A DNA stretch of 22,560 nt from CAZKXX01 sp964556705 (GTDB lineage: Bacteria; Acidobacteriota; Terriglobia; UBA7540): positions 1 through 22,560 of the forward strand of contig CAZKXX010000065.1 of NCBI GenBank assembly GCA_964556705.1, given 5' to 3'. Numbering within the stretch: position 1 is the stretch's first letter; each line of letters begins with the position of its first letter. Shown piece after piece: positions 7,385 to 14,968 of this stretch. The position numbers and the translations under genes are program-made. The notes under the pieces are model-generated. The model was not told where the DNA came from. It ran no database searches and saw only the letters and a list, made by a program, of their open reading frames with translations.

Positions 7385-7444
7385 CCTGTCGCGGCGCCCT
7401 ATGACCGCCGGGCGGGTTGGGCGGTCGCCCACCGCCGCGACAGG
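7385..7444. repeat. 60-bp nested palindromic element upstream of mvhG
   Basis: Perfect 12-bp outer arms, CCTGTCGCGGCG (7385-7396) and CGCCGCGACAGG (7433-7444), enclose a second 7-bp pair, GACCGCC (7403-7409) and GGCGGTC (7420-7426). Together they can fold as a long two-tier hairpin. It occupies most of the 97-nt mvhD-mvhG gap in an operon whose other gaps are mostly much shorter or overlapping. No U-run follows it in the transcription direction, so it is not a standard terminator. Its form fits a REP-like dispersed palindrome or an mRNA-processing/stability hairpin. No second copy exists in this window. Confidence 0.7.
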
Positions 7445-7453
7445 CCGATTCCT

Positions 7454-7891
7454 CTACGCCGCCACCGCCTCCTCGCCGCGCGGCGCGGCCTTGAGCGGGC
7501 CCAGCTTGCGGACCTGCTCGGAAAATTCGTTCACGACGTCCCGCAGCCGCTCGCCTTCCGAAGCCGAAATCCACTCCAGGCGCAGGCGTTCCGGCTCGAT
7601 GCCGAACTGCTCGAGCATTCGCTTGAGGAGCGTGACGCGCCGCAGGGCTTTGTAATTCCCTTCCTGGTAGTGGCAGTCGCCCGGATGGCAGCCGCCGATC
7701 AGCACGCCGTCGGCGCCGTGGCGGAACGCCCAGAGCACCATCTGCGGGTCCACGCGGCCCGAGCACATCGTGCGCACCACACGCACGCTGGGCGCGTACT
7801 TCATGCGCGAGGTGCCGGCGAGGTCGGCGGCGAGGTACGTGCACCAGTTGCAGAAGAATCCGACGATCGTGGGCTCATCAGGTTGGCTCAT
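7454..7891 (-). CDS. mvhD: MvhD, [2Fe-2S] subunit linking hydrogenase to heterodisulfide reductase
   Basis: This 145-residue protein matches the MvhD/FlpD (methyl-viologen-reducing hydrogenase delta subunit) family over its length. It has FFCNWCTY (C14, C17), RTMCSGRVDP (C43) and GGCHPGDCHYQEGN (C68, C73), the conserved cysteine set for its [2Fe-2S] cluster. In the methanogen complex this subunit passes electrons from the hydrogenase to HdrA, so its presence is strong evidence for a physical Mvh-Hdr link. Its ATG overlaps the hdrA stop by 4 nt (7888-7891, ATGA), consistent with coupled translation and fixed stoichiometry. No in-frame TGA suggesting selenocysteine is seen. The C-terminal 20 residues are Ala/Glu-rich and probably flexible. 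Confidence 0.94.
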   Translation of the reverse strand: MSQPDEPTIVGFFCNWCTYLAADLAGTSRMKYAPSVRVVRTMCSGRVDPQMVLWAFRHGADGVLIGGCHPGDCHYQEGNYKALRRVTLLKRMLEQFGIEPERLRLEWISASEGERLRDVVNEFSEQVRKLGPLKAAPRGEEAVAA

Positions 7892-9879
7892 ACCAGGACT
7901 CCTTCGACTTCGGCGAAGATCTGTTCATCGCGGAAGAGGTTCTGCTGCGCCGCTCCGGAGGGGCAGGCGGCCACGCAGGTGCCGCACCCTTTGCAGAGCG
8001 CTTCGTTGAGCACGGCGACGTTCTTTTCGGCGTCAAAATGGATGGCCGTGTAGGGACACATGCCGACGCAGACGTGGCAGCCGGAGCAAAGCTCTTCGTC
8101 AATCCACGCGGTGTTCGGCTCCATTTCGACGAAGCCGCGGTCGATCAGCGCCAGGGATTGCGCCGCGGCGGCGCCGGCCTGCGCCACGGTGTCGGGAATG
8201 TCCTTCGGCCCCTGGCAGGCCCCGGCGAGGAAGATGCCGTCGGTGAACGTATCCACGGGCGCGAGTTTCGGGTGGCGTTCGAGGAACCAGCCCTCCGACG
8301 AGCAGCCGATATTGAAGAGCCGGCGGACCTCGTCGGCGTCGGCCTGCGGCTCCATGCCGACCGAGAGCACGACCATGTCCACGGGGATGCGGCGCACCGT
8401 GCCGAGCAGCGTGTCCTCGGCGCGCAGGATGAGCTTGCCTTCCTCCTCCGGCGATTGCGGCCAGCCGCTCACTTCCGCCACCTTGCCGCGGATCATCGAG
8501 ACGCCTTCTTCCAGGACGCGCTTGTAGAACTCCTCGAACCCTTTCCCCGGCGTGCGCATGTCGATATAGAAGTTGTAGATGTGCGCTCCGGTCTTCTCCT
8601 TGAGGAGGTGCGCGAGCTTCAGCGAGTACATGCAGCAGACGCGCGAGCAGTAGCGGTTGGTGTTTTCATCGCGCGAGCCGATGCAGTGCAGGATGCCGAT
8701 GGAGGAGGGTTTGCGCCCGTCGCGGAGCGCCACCTGGCCGAGCGTGGGCCCGGAAGCGTTGACGAGCCGCTCGGCTTCGAGGCTCGTATAGACGTTGGCG
8801 AACCGGCCGTAGCCGTACTGCGGCAGGCGGCGCGGGTCAAACGTCTTGAAGCCCGTGGCCAGGATGAGGGTCCCGACCTCCAGCTCGACCTCTTTCACCG
8901 TCTGCGAGAAATCGATGGCGTCGCGGTCGCCGCAGACTTCCATGCAGCCCTTGGGGCATTTGTGCGATTTGAATTCGATGCAGGTGGCCGGGTCAATCAC
9001 CGGCACGGGCGGCACCGCCTGCGGAAACGGAATGTAAATGGGTTTCCGCTTGCCCAGGCCGAGGTCGAATTCGTTGGCGTACTTCCCTTCTTTATAGACG
9101 CACTCCTCGATGCACTCCAGGCATCCCACGCATTTTTCTTCATCCACGTAGCGCGGGTAGCGCTTCACCTTCACTTTGAAGTTTCCGACGAAGCCGCTGA
9201 CTTCGCTGACCTCGGAATAAGTGAGGAGGCGGATGTTGGGATGCTGCTTCACGGCGGTCATCTTGGGCGTGAGGATGCACGCCGCGCAGTCGAGCGTGGG
9301 AAACGTCTTGTCGAACTGCGCCATGTGCCCGCCGATCGAGGGCTTGCGCTCGACGAGATAGACCTTCTTGCCGGAGTTGGCCAGGGTGAGCGCGGCGTGG
9401 ATGCCCGCGATGCCGCCGCCGACGATGAGCACGTCGGGATGGACGGGCAGGCGGCGCGGCTCGAGCTCCTGATGCCAGAAGACGCGCTCGACGGCGGCCC
9501 TGACCAGCGCCTGCGCTTTCGCCGTCGCGCGTTCCGCGTCGTCCGTCACCCAGGAAACGTGCTCGCGAATGTTGACGAGGTGAAAGAGGTACGGGTTCTG
9601 GCCGGCGTTCTCGGTGGTCTTGCGGAACGTCAGCTCGTGCAGGTGTGGCGAGCAGGACGCGACGACCACGCGGTTGAGGCCCAGGTTTTTCACGTCCTGC
9701 ACGATCAGGTCCTGGCCCGGGTCCGAGCACATGTACTTGTACTCGCGCGAGACAACCACGCCGGGGAGCTTAGCCGCCGCGTCCGCAACGGCTTTGACGT
9801 CCACTTTGCCGGCGATGTTGGTGCCGCAGTGGCAGACGTACACGCCGATCTTCACGTGGTGATTCCCGTTGCCCTTCAT
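7888..9879 (-). CDS. hdrA: Heterodisulfide reductase subunit A (FAD, electron-bifurcating subunit)
   Basis: The 663-residue protein has the complete HdrA layout. The N-terminal domain has VYVCHCGTNIAG (C16, C18). The thioredoxin-reductase-like FAD domain has GGGIAGIHAA (154-163), SIGGHMAQFDKTFPTLDCAACILTPKM (in two parts here: SIGGHMAQFD, then TLDCAACILTPKM with C198 and C201). An inserted ferredoxin domain has C250, C253, C256 and C260. A C-terminal two-cluster ferredoxin has CSGCHVCVGMC (598-608) and CKGCGTCVAAC (629-639). In methanogens HdrA's flavin splits H2 electrons between ferredoxin and the disulfide. The frame stays open far upstream antisense to the neighbouring gene; I chose ATG 9879 because homology begins there and an AAAGGA SD lies 8 nt before it. 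The membrane Fe-S gene ends 41 nt upstream, and mvhD overlaps downstream. Confidence 0.95.
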   Translation of the reverse strand: MKGNGNHHVKIGVYVCHCGTNIAGKVDVKAVADAAAKLPGVVVSREYKYMCSDPGQDLIVQDVKNLGLNRVVVASCSPHLHELTFRKTTENAGQNPYLFHLVNIREHVSWVTDDAERATAKAQALVRAAVERVFWHQELEPRRLPVHPDVLIVGGGIAGIHAALTLANSGKKVYLVERKPSIGGHMAQFDKTFPTLDCAACILTPKMTAVKQHPNIRLLTYSEVSEVSGFVGNFKVKVKRYPRYVDEEKCVGCLECIEECVYKEGKYANEFDLGLGKRKPIYIPFPQAVPPVPVIDPATCIEFKSHKCPKGCMEVCGDRDAIDFSQTVKEVELEVGTLILATGFKTFDPRRLPQYGYGRFANVYTSLEAERLVNASGPTLGQVALRDGRKPSSIGILHCIGSRDENTNRYCSRVCCMYSLKLAHLLKEKTGAHIYNFYIDMRTPGKGFEEFYKRVLEEGVSMIRGKVAEVSGWPQSPEEEGKLILRAEDTLLGTVRRIPVDMVVLSVGMEPQADADEVRRLFNIGCSSEGWFLERHPKLAPVDTFTDGIFLAGACQGPKDIPDTVAQAGAAAAQSLALIDRGFVEMEPNTAWIDEELCSGCHVCVGMCPYTAIHFDAEKNVAVLNEALCKGCGTCVAACPSGAAQQNLFRDEQIFAEVEGVLV

Positions 9880-9920
9880 GGTCGTGTCCTTTCCTCTGGT
9901 CGTTGGCGCGCCGCGCCGTT

Positions 9921-11957
9921 TCAAGCCGCCTTCATGTTCAGCGAGGCCGCCGGCTCCGCCGCCACGGCCTCGGCCACCAGCTCGGCCAGGTCCTTCACCG
10001 CCAGACGCCCTTCCAGCCCCGTCGTCTTCAAGGCGTCGGCGAACATCACGTAGTCCTTGGGACAGGCGACGACGAGCGTGGCGACGCCCAGCGCCGCCGC
10101 TTCCTTCACGCGGCTCTCGCTGGGACGCGAGTGCGCCTCGCCGATTTCTTCCATCCAGATTCGGCCGCCCCCGCCGCCGCAGCAGAAACTGTCGCGGCGC
10201 GAGCGCGGCATTTCTTTCAGCTCCACGCCCAGCGCCCGCAGCACGCGCCGAGGCGCGTCGTACACGCCGTTGTACCGGCCGAGGTAACAAGGGTCGTGGT
10301 AGGTCGCGGCGGTCGCGAGCTTCCGCGCCGGCTTCAGCCGCCCCCGCGAGAGCAGGTCGGCCAGGAGTTCCGAGTAGTGCAGCACGGGATGCCGGCCGTG
10401 ATTGAGGTCCGGGTATTCGTTCTTGAGCGTGTTGTACACGTGCGGATCGGTCGAAAAGATGTTGTTGAACTTCGCCCGTCCCAGCGTGGCAGTGTTCTTT
10501 TCGCGCAGGAGTTCGAAGAGGCCTTCTTCGCCCACGCGACGCGCGTCGTTGCCCGTGTTGCGCTCGGCTTCGTAAAGGATTCCGAAATCCACCCGCGCGG
10601 CCTTCAGCACGCGCGCCAGCGACCGGGTGATCGGTTGCAGCGCCGGGTGGTAGCAGGCGTATTCGCCCAGAAACCAGAGCCACTCGACGGGCTCCTTGCG
10701 CGCGTCCCTGGGTTTGAAGTCGAGCGCCTGTGTCCAGACGGCGCGCTTGCGCTCCGACTGGCCGAAAGAATTGCCGTAGCGCTGGAGGTTGCGAAGCGCC
10801 TCCTCGAGCCGCGCGTCCACTTCGCCGCGCTCGACCAGACGGCGGCGCAAGTCCACCATGATGGAGAGGTGCTCGTTCAGGACCGGACAATGCTCGGCGC
10901 AGGAAAGACAGGTGGTGCAGGCCCACAGCTCTTTGGGCGCAATGAGGCCGCCGAGAAGGGCGGGTTCGCCGCCGTCGGCCGTCGCACGAGCTTTCCGGAG
11001 CAGGGCGGGGCCGTAGCGCAGGAGCTGCTCCTTCAAATTGTGAACGAGCTGGCGCGGCGAGCAGGGTTCGCCGCACTGATTGCTGGGGCAGGCGCGTTCG
11101 CAACGGCCGCACTCGGCGCAGGCGAAGGCGGAGAGCAGTTCGCGCCAGGTAAATTCTTCCAGCCGTTCCGCCCCCAGCCGCGCGGCGTCGGGCGCCGGCG
11201 CGGGCAGCTCGCCGGGCGGCCCCAGCCGGCTGAAGAAGACGCTGAACGGCGCCGCGAGCAGGTGCAGGTGCTTGGAGTAAGGGAGATAGATCAGGAACCC
11301 GAGCACGATCAGGAGATGCATCCACCAGAAGGTTTGAAAGAGTGTGAGCGCACCCGCCCGCAGCGCCGGTGGACGTTCAAGCCAGCCGGCCAGCGCCGCG
11401 CTCGCCGGAAGCCACACGTGGGTCTCGCCCGCGGCCACCAGCCGGAAGGCCGTCGCAAGCAGATAAGTCACCATCAGCGCGGCGATAAGGACGTTCACCA
11501 GGGTCGCGTCCCACGTGAGCTGCAAACCCGCCGGACGAAGGACGAAGCGCCGGAACGAAGTCACGGCGAGACCGCCCAGCACGAGCACCGCAAAGATGTC
11601 CACGACGGGCGCGAGATAGCGGTTCTCTTCGACGCTGGGGAGGGCGAGCGTCGGATACAGTCCCTGGACCAGCAGGCCCGTCGTCGCCAGCAGGAACACG
11701 AGGAAGCCGTAGAAAATCAGCAGGTGCGGGATGCCGACCAAAGGCTCATCGAGCATGCGAAGCTGCCCGAGAACGTAAACTCCAACGCGCTTCAGTCGCG
11801 CGCCGACGCGGTCCCAGCGTTTCTCCGGGCGGCCCAGCATCAACAGCCGGACCAGGAACACGACACGACGAACGAACAGCGTCACGGCCAGCAGGAACAC
11901 GCACCACAGAATCACCCAGCCGGGAACCGGACCGAGATGGGATGTCGTCGGGATCAT
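9921..11957 (-). CDS. Membrane Fe-S oxidoreductase, ETF:menaquinone oxidoreductase-like (EMO/EtfD; NarI-HdrD fusion)
   Basis: The 678-residue protein joins a membrane part to an HdrD-like part. About five hydrophobic helices (near 13-38, 76-100, 117-137, 152-172, 203-226) resemble NarI/HdrE; H78, H214, H230 and H232 are possible haem ligands. Two [4Fe-4S] motifs follow (C280/283/286/290 and C347/350/353/357). Two CCG-type domains come next. The first lacks its cluster Cys (ERNTGNDARR), as I expect in this family; the second has YHDPCYLGRYNGVYDAP and SFCCGGGGGR for a noncubane cluster. Beside etfBA this layout matches EMO/EtfD, which passes electrons between ETF and menaquinone. ATG 11957 overlaps the etfA TGA (TGATG); a TTG one codon earlier is less likely. 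The inner-membrane location is inferred from the helices. Confidence 0.9.
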   Translation of the reverse strand: MIPTTSHLGPVPGWVILWCVFLLAVTLFVRRVVFLVRLLMLGRPEKRWDRVGARLKRVGVYVLGQLRMLDEPLVGIPHLLIFYGFLVFLLATTGLLVQGLYPTLALPSVEENRYLAPVVDIFAVLVLGGLAVTSFRRFVLRPAGLQLTWDATLVNVLIAALMVTYLLATAFRLVAAGETHVWLPASAALAGWLERPPALRAGALTLFQTFWWMHLLIVLGFLIYLPYSKHLHLLAAPFSVFFSRLGPPGELPAPAPDAARLGAERLEEFTWRELLSAFACAECGRCERACPSNQCGEPCSPRQLVHNLKEQLLRYGPALLRKARATADGGEPALLGGLIAPKELWACTTCLSCAEHCPVLNEHLSIMVDLRRRLVERGEVDARLEEALRNLQRYGNSFGQSERKRAVWTQALDFKPRDARKEPVEWLWFLGEYACYHPALQPITRSLARVLKAARVDFGILYEAERNTGNDARRVGEEGLFELLREKNTATLGRAKFNNIFSTDPHVYNTLKNEYPDLNHGRHPVLHYSELLADLLSRGRLKPARKLATAATYHDPCYLGRYNGVYDAPRRVLRALGVELKEMPRSRRDSFCCGGGGGRIWMEEIGEAHSRPSESRVKEAAALGVATLVVACPKDYVMFADALKTTGLEGRLAVKDLAELVAEAVAAEPAASLNMKAA

Positions 11958-12940
11958 CAACCCGCCTTCTTCATTCCCTGCCGCCGGACCTCTTCGCTCA
12001 GCAGCGGCAGCAATTCGACCGCGTCGGCCACCACGCCGTAATGCGCCGCGGTGAAGATGGGCGCGCGCGGATCCGTGTTCACGGCCACAATCAGTTCGGA
12101 GTCTTTCATGCCTTCCAGATGTTCGGGCGCGCCGCTGATGCCGAACGCCAGATAGGCTTTGGGTCGCACGGTCATGCCGGATTTGCCCACCTGGCGCGTG
12201 AGCGGCAGCCAGCCCTGGTCAATCACGGGCCGCGAAGCGCACACCGCGCCGCCGAGCGCTTCCGCCAGTTCGTCGGCGAGCGGAAGATTGTCAGCGTTCT
12301 GAATGCCCCGCCCGACCGCGACGAGCACCGGGACTTTGGTGATATCCACGTCGCCGGGAGGCGGCTCGATCATGCGGCGGAACTTCACCCTCGGTTCGGG
12401 AAGGCTGACGGCGAGTTCGCGGACTTCCGGTTTGCCGGAAGGAGCTCCAGCCTCCTTCGGAAACGAGCCGCGGACCGCGGCCACCAGCGCCGTCGTCTCC
12501 GGCAGAAGCACTTCGGCGAAAATCTTTCCGCCGTAGAGCTGGCAGGTCGCCACCAGCTTTCCGTCGCGCGCTTCCAGCTTCACGCAATTGTCGAGGCAGG
12601 GCAGGTTCGCACGCGCGGAAGCCAGGCTCAGCAGGTCGAGGCCGACGGAGGTGCTTCCCAGGAGGACCAGGCGGGGCTGCTCGACTCGAATGCACTCTTC
12701 GAGGACAGCCGTGCAGGTGTCCGGCGTCAAGTTTTCCAGCGCCGGATGGTCGGCGACCTGGACCACGTCCGCCCCGGCGAGTTCGCCCGCCAAATGCTGG
12801 TGACGGTGGCCGGCGAGCAGCGCGACCACGTTGCCGCCCAGCGCGTTCGCCAGTTCGCGCCCCTTGGCCAGGAGTTCGAAAGTGACGTCGTTCAGGCGTC
12901 CCTGGAAATGTTCGGCAACGATCAGCATGTTGTTGCTCAT
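11957..12940 (-). CDS. etfA: Electron transfer flavoprotein alpha subunit
   Basis: The 327-residue protein has an N-terminal EtfA/B-like domain and a C-terminal FAD-binding domain from about residue 200. FAD-domain motifs are clear: VAVGRGIQNADN (208-217), ASRPVIDQGW (235-244), RQVGKSGMTV (249-258), FGISGAPEHLEGM (266-278) and NTDPRAPIF (288-296). The usual partner is EtfB, encoded 3 nt upstream, and the usual acceptor is the membrane protein whose start overlaps this stop. Together they should carry electrons between dehydrogenases (for example acyl-CoA dehydrogenases) and menaquinone. GAGGTGA at the end of etfB is a good SD. There is no ferredoxin domain of the CarE type. Whether this ETF bifurcates is not settled by sequence. 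Confidence 0.95.
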   Translation of the reverse strand: MSNNMLIVAEHFQGRLNDVTFELLAKGRELANALGGNVVALLAGHRHQHLAGELAGADVVQVADHPALENLTPDTCTAVLEECIRVEQPRLVLLGSTSVGLDLLSLASARANLPCLDNCVKLEARDGKLVATCQLYGGKIFAEVLLPETTALVAAVRGSFPKEAGAPSGKPEVRELAVSLPEPRVKFRRMIEPPPGDVDITKVPVLVAVGRGIQNADNLPLADELAEALGGAVCASRPVIDQGWLPLTRQVGKSGMTVRPKAYLAFGISGAPEHLEGMKDSELIVAVNTDPRAPIFTAAHYGVVADAVELLPLLSEEVRRQGMKKAG

Positions 12941-12943
12941 ACG

Positions 12944-13714
12944 TCACCTCAGCAAGTTCCGCTCGGCGAGGAGCCCGGCAACCTGCCGCGCCGCTTCTTC
13001 GGCGCTTCCCGGAATCATCGTGGCGCCTTTGCCTTCCGGCGGTTTGAACATCTGCTCGATTTCCAGCGGCTCGGCGGCCGGCGGTTCCGCTGTCAACTCT
13101 TCCACTTTGGCCGTCTTCATCACCTGGCGCAGGCGGCTGACGGGCACGTAGCGCGGCGGCTGCTCGGCGGCCTGGATGCCCAGCACCGCCGGAAGCTTCA
13201 CCTCCAGTTCTGCGGCGAAGCCTCCGGGGAATTCCTTTTGGACGAGCGCGGAGGAGGCGCCATCGGTGACCTCGATCTTTCGGACCAGCCCCACATAGGG
13301 AAGGCCCAGGCGCCCCGCCACCAGCCCGCCGAGCGAGCCGTCGAGGTCGTCAATGGCGCGCACGCCGGTCAGGATGAGGTCGAAGCCCGCGCCGGAAAGC
13401 AGCGAGACGAAAATGCGCGCGGCCACGTGATTGTCCGGCGGCCCTTCCAGCCCGGCCGAGACCACCGCGGCGCGGTCGGCGCCTTTGGCGAGCGCCGTGA
13501 AGAGCGCCTCGCGCGCCTCTCCCACTTCGAGCGAAAACACCTCGACGCGGCCGCCGATCTTTTCTTTCAGCAGCAGGGCCTCTTCCAGCGCGTGGTCGTC
13601 CGGCTCGCTCAAGAGGTACCGGATCGAATCGGGATCCACGGCCTTGCCGCTGGCGGCGATTTCCACGCCTTCCACGAGGTCCGCCACCTGTTTGGCGAGA
13701 ACGGCGATGTTCAT
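12944..13714 (-). CDS. etfB: Electron transfer flavoprotein beta subunit
   Basis: The 256-residue protein begins MNIAVLAKQVADLVEGVEI and fits EtfB in length and fold: PDSIRYLLSEPDDHALEEAL (28-47, the 'NPxDxxAxEEAL'-type region), LILTGVRAIDDLDGS (113-127) and PAVLGIQAAEQPPRYV. The segment that is usually AIDGDTxQVGP in bifurcating ETFs, or AIDDDxxQTGQ in housekeeping ETFs, is here AIDDLDGSLGG (120-130), so the nucleotide/flavin site is atypical. The C-terminal arm (205-256) is Ala/Pro/Glu-rich. The ATG at 13714 overlaps the stop of the HdrD-like gene (ATGA, 13711-13714), strongly suggesting co-translation. It forms a heterodimer with EtfA. Confidence 0.93.
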   Translation of the reverse strand: MNIAVLAKQVADLVEGVEIAASGKAVDPDSIRYLLSEPDDHALEEALLLKEKIGGRVEVFSLEVGEAREALFTALAKGADRAAVVSAGLEGPPDNHVAARIFVSLLSGAGFDLILTGVRAIDDLDGSLGGLVAGRLGLPYVGLVRKIEVTDGASSALVQKEFPGGFAAELEVKLPAVLGIQAAEQPPRYVPVSRLRQVMKTAKVEELTAEPPAAEPLEIEQMFKPPEGKGATMIPGSAEEAARQVAGLLAERNLLR

Positions 13715-14931
13715 GACTCGCCTCCTTCGTCGAGCCCCATGGACTCGGCCAGCAACTCGATAATGTCGCGAACGACCAATTGGCCTTCGTGTCCGGTAAT
13801 CTTGACGGCGTCTTCGAAACGCGAAGGCTCGTAGGGACAGGCGACGGCCAGGATTTCCGCCTTCGTGGCCGCCGCCTGCTCGACCCGCCGGTCCGCCAAA
13901 CGGTCCTTGACGCGCTCCTGAATGAAGCGGTCGAGATAAATGGTGCTCGCGCCGCCGCCGCAGCACAGGCTCGATTCGCGGTTCTGAATCATCTCCACGA
14001 GCTTCACACCCGGAATCACCCGCAACAGCTCGCGGGGTTCGTCGTAGTGGCCCGTCTTGCGGCCCAGGCAGCACGAGTCGTGATAGGTCACGACGGCGTT
14101 GACCTTCTTCTTCAGCATCGGCTTGAGCTGAGCGAGGCGCTCGACAAGGAATCGGGCATAGGGCCTGACGGTGTATCGTCCGCCCAGCGCGGGATAGACC
14201 TTGAGCAGGGTGCGGTAGGAGTGCGGGTCGGTCATCAGAATCTGGTCGAACCGGTACTTGCCGAGAATCTCGATGTTCCGTTCGATGAGCATCTCGAAGA
14301 GGCCGCGCTCGCCCGCCAGCCACTCGCAATCTCCGAGACAGCGCTCCTCCTGGCCGAGAATCGCGTAGTCCACGCCGAGCGCGTTCAGGATGCGGGCGAG
14401 CTTTCGCGCCACGGCCTGCCCGCGGGGGTCGAAAGAGGGATAGCACTCGACGACCCAGAGAACGTCCACCGGCCGCTTCAGTTGCGAAACGACGGGGACG
14501 GGGACGCCCGCCGTCTTCGTCCACTCCGTCCGCTTGCGCGGCGAGATGCCCATCGGGTTGCCGTAGAGGTAGGTGTTCTGGAGCGCCTTCTGAAGGTCCT
14601 GCTCCATCACCAGCCCTTCGCTCATCACCGCCGCGCGCAGCGCGGGAAACAGGCCGTCGGAGATGAGCAGTTGGCTCGGACAGCGCACGGCGCAGGTGTG
14701 GCAGGAAACGCAGAGCCACGGCGTGTTGGAACGAACGACCTCCTCGAACCTTCCCTCGATCAGCATCTTGACAGCCCGCCGCGGGGCAAACTCCATCGCC
14801 TCGCCCATCGGACACGACCCGCTGCACACGCCGCACTGCAGGCAGGTGCGGAACATTTCCGGGGCGCTGGCGATTTCCGGGAACAGGACGCCCGGTTTCT
14901 CGGGAATCGGAAGTTCCTGAAGAGTACCCAT
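13711..14931 (-). CDS. Soluble HdrD-like (Fe-S)-binding protein (HdrC-HdrB-type fusion)
   Basis: The 406-residue protein has two N-terminal [4Fe-4S] motifs, CLQCGVCSGSC (30-40) and CVSCHTCAVRC (74-84), as in HdrC. Two CCG-type domains as in HdrB follow. The first is degenerate (VVECYPSFDP and ERCLGDCEW, no CCG). The second has YHDSCCLGRKTGHYDEP and SLCCGGGAS, but a single Cys at AVACPYEP where HdrB has CxxC. It lacks membrane helices, so it is a cytosolic HdrD/GlpC-like protein. It may be a second disulfide-reductase module or an electron adaptor between HdrBC and the ETF, since it lies exactly between them and overlaps etfB. The SD GGGAG is 7 nt before the ATG. The substrate is unknown; a lactate- or glycerol-3-phosphate-dehydrogenase-like Fe-S subunit is a less likely alternative in this context. 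Confidence 0.88.
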   Translation of the reverse strand: MGTLQELPIPEKPGVLFPEIASAPEMFRTCLQCGVCSGSCPMGEAMEFAPRRAVKMLIEGRFEEVVRSNTPWLCVSCHTCAVRCPSQLLISDGLFPALRAAVMSEGLVMEQDLQKALQNTYLYGNPMGISPRKRTEWTKTAGVPVPVVSQLKRPVDVLWVVECYPSFDPRGQAVARKLARILNALGVDYAILGQEERCLGDCEWLAGERGLFEMLIERNIEILGKYRFDQILMTDPHSYRTLLKVYPALGGRYTVRPYARFLVERLAQLKPMLKKKVNAVVTYHDSCCLGRKTGHYDEPRELLRVIPGVKLVEMIQNRESSLCCGGGASTIYLDRFIQERVKDRLADRRVEQAAATKAEILAVACPYEPSRFEDAVKITGHEGQLVVRDIIELLAESMGLDEGGES

Positions 14932-14968
14932 GAGGTGACTCCCTTTCTTCCGGCGAGGGTCGGCTCCT

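Noticed and set aside
9881..11325. Upstream extension of the hdrA reading frame to a 1145-residue protein
   Set aside because: The extra N-terminal part runs through the membrane Fe-S gene in another frame of the same strand, is Arg/Ala/Gly-rich and has no domain. HdrA homology and an SD both begin at 9879.
8038..13834. Several 630-712-codon plus-strand open frames opposite hdrA, the EMO-like gene, etfA and etfB
   Set aside because: All mirror real minus-strand genes, share the shadow-frame composition and contain no known fold.
12957..14836. 630-codon minus-strand frame fusing a shadow of the HdrD-like gene to EtfB
   Set aside because: The N-terminal half is out of frame with the HdrD-like gene. 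EtfB starts at ATG 13714 with a coupled ATGA overlap, so no fusion is implied.
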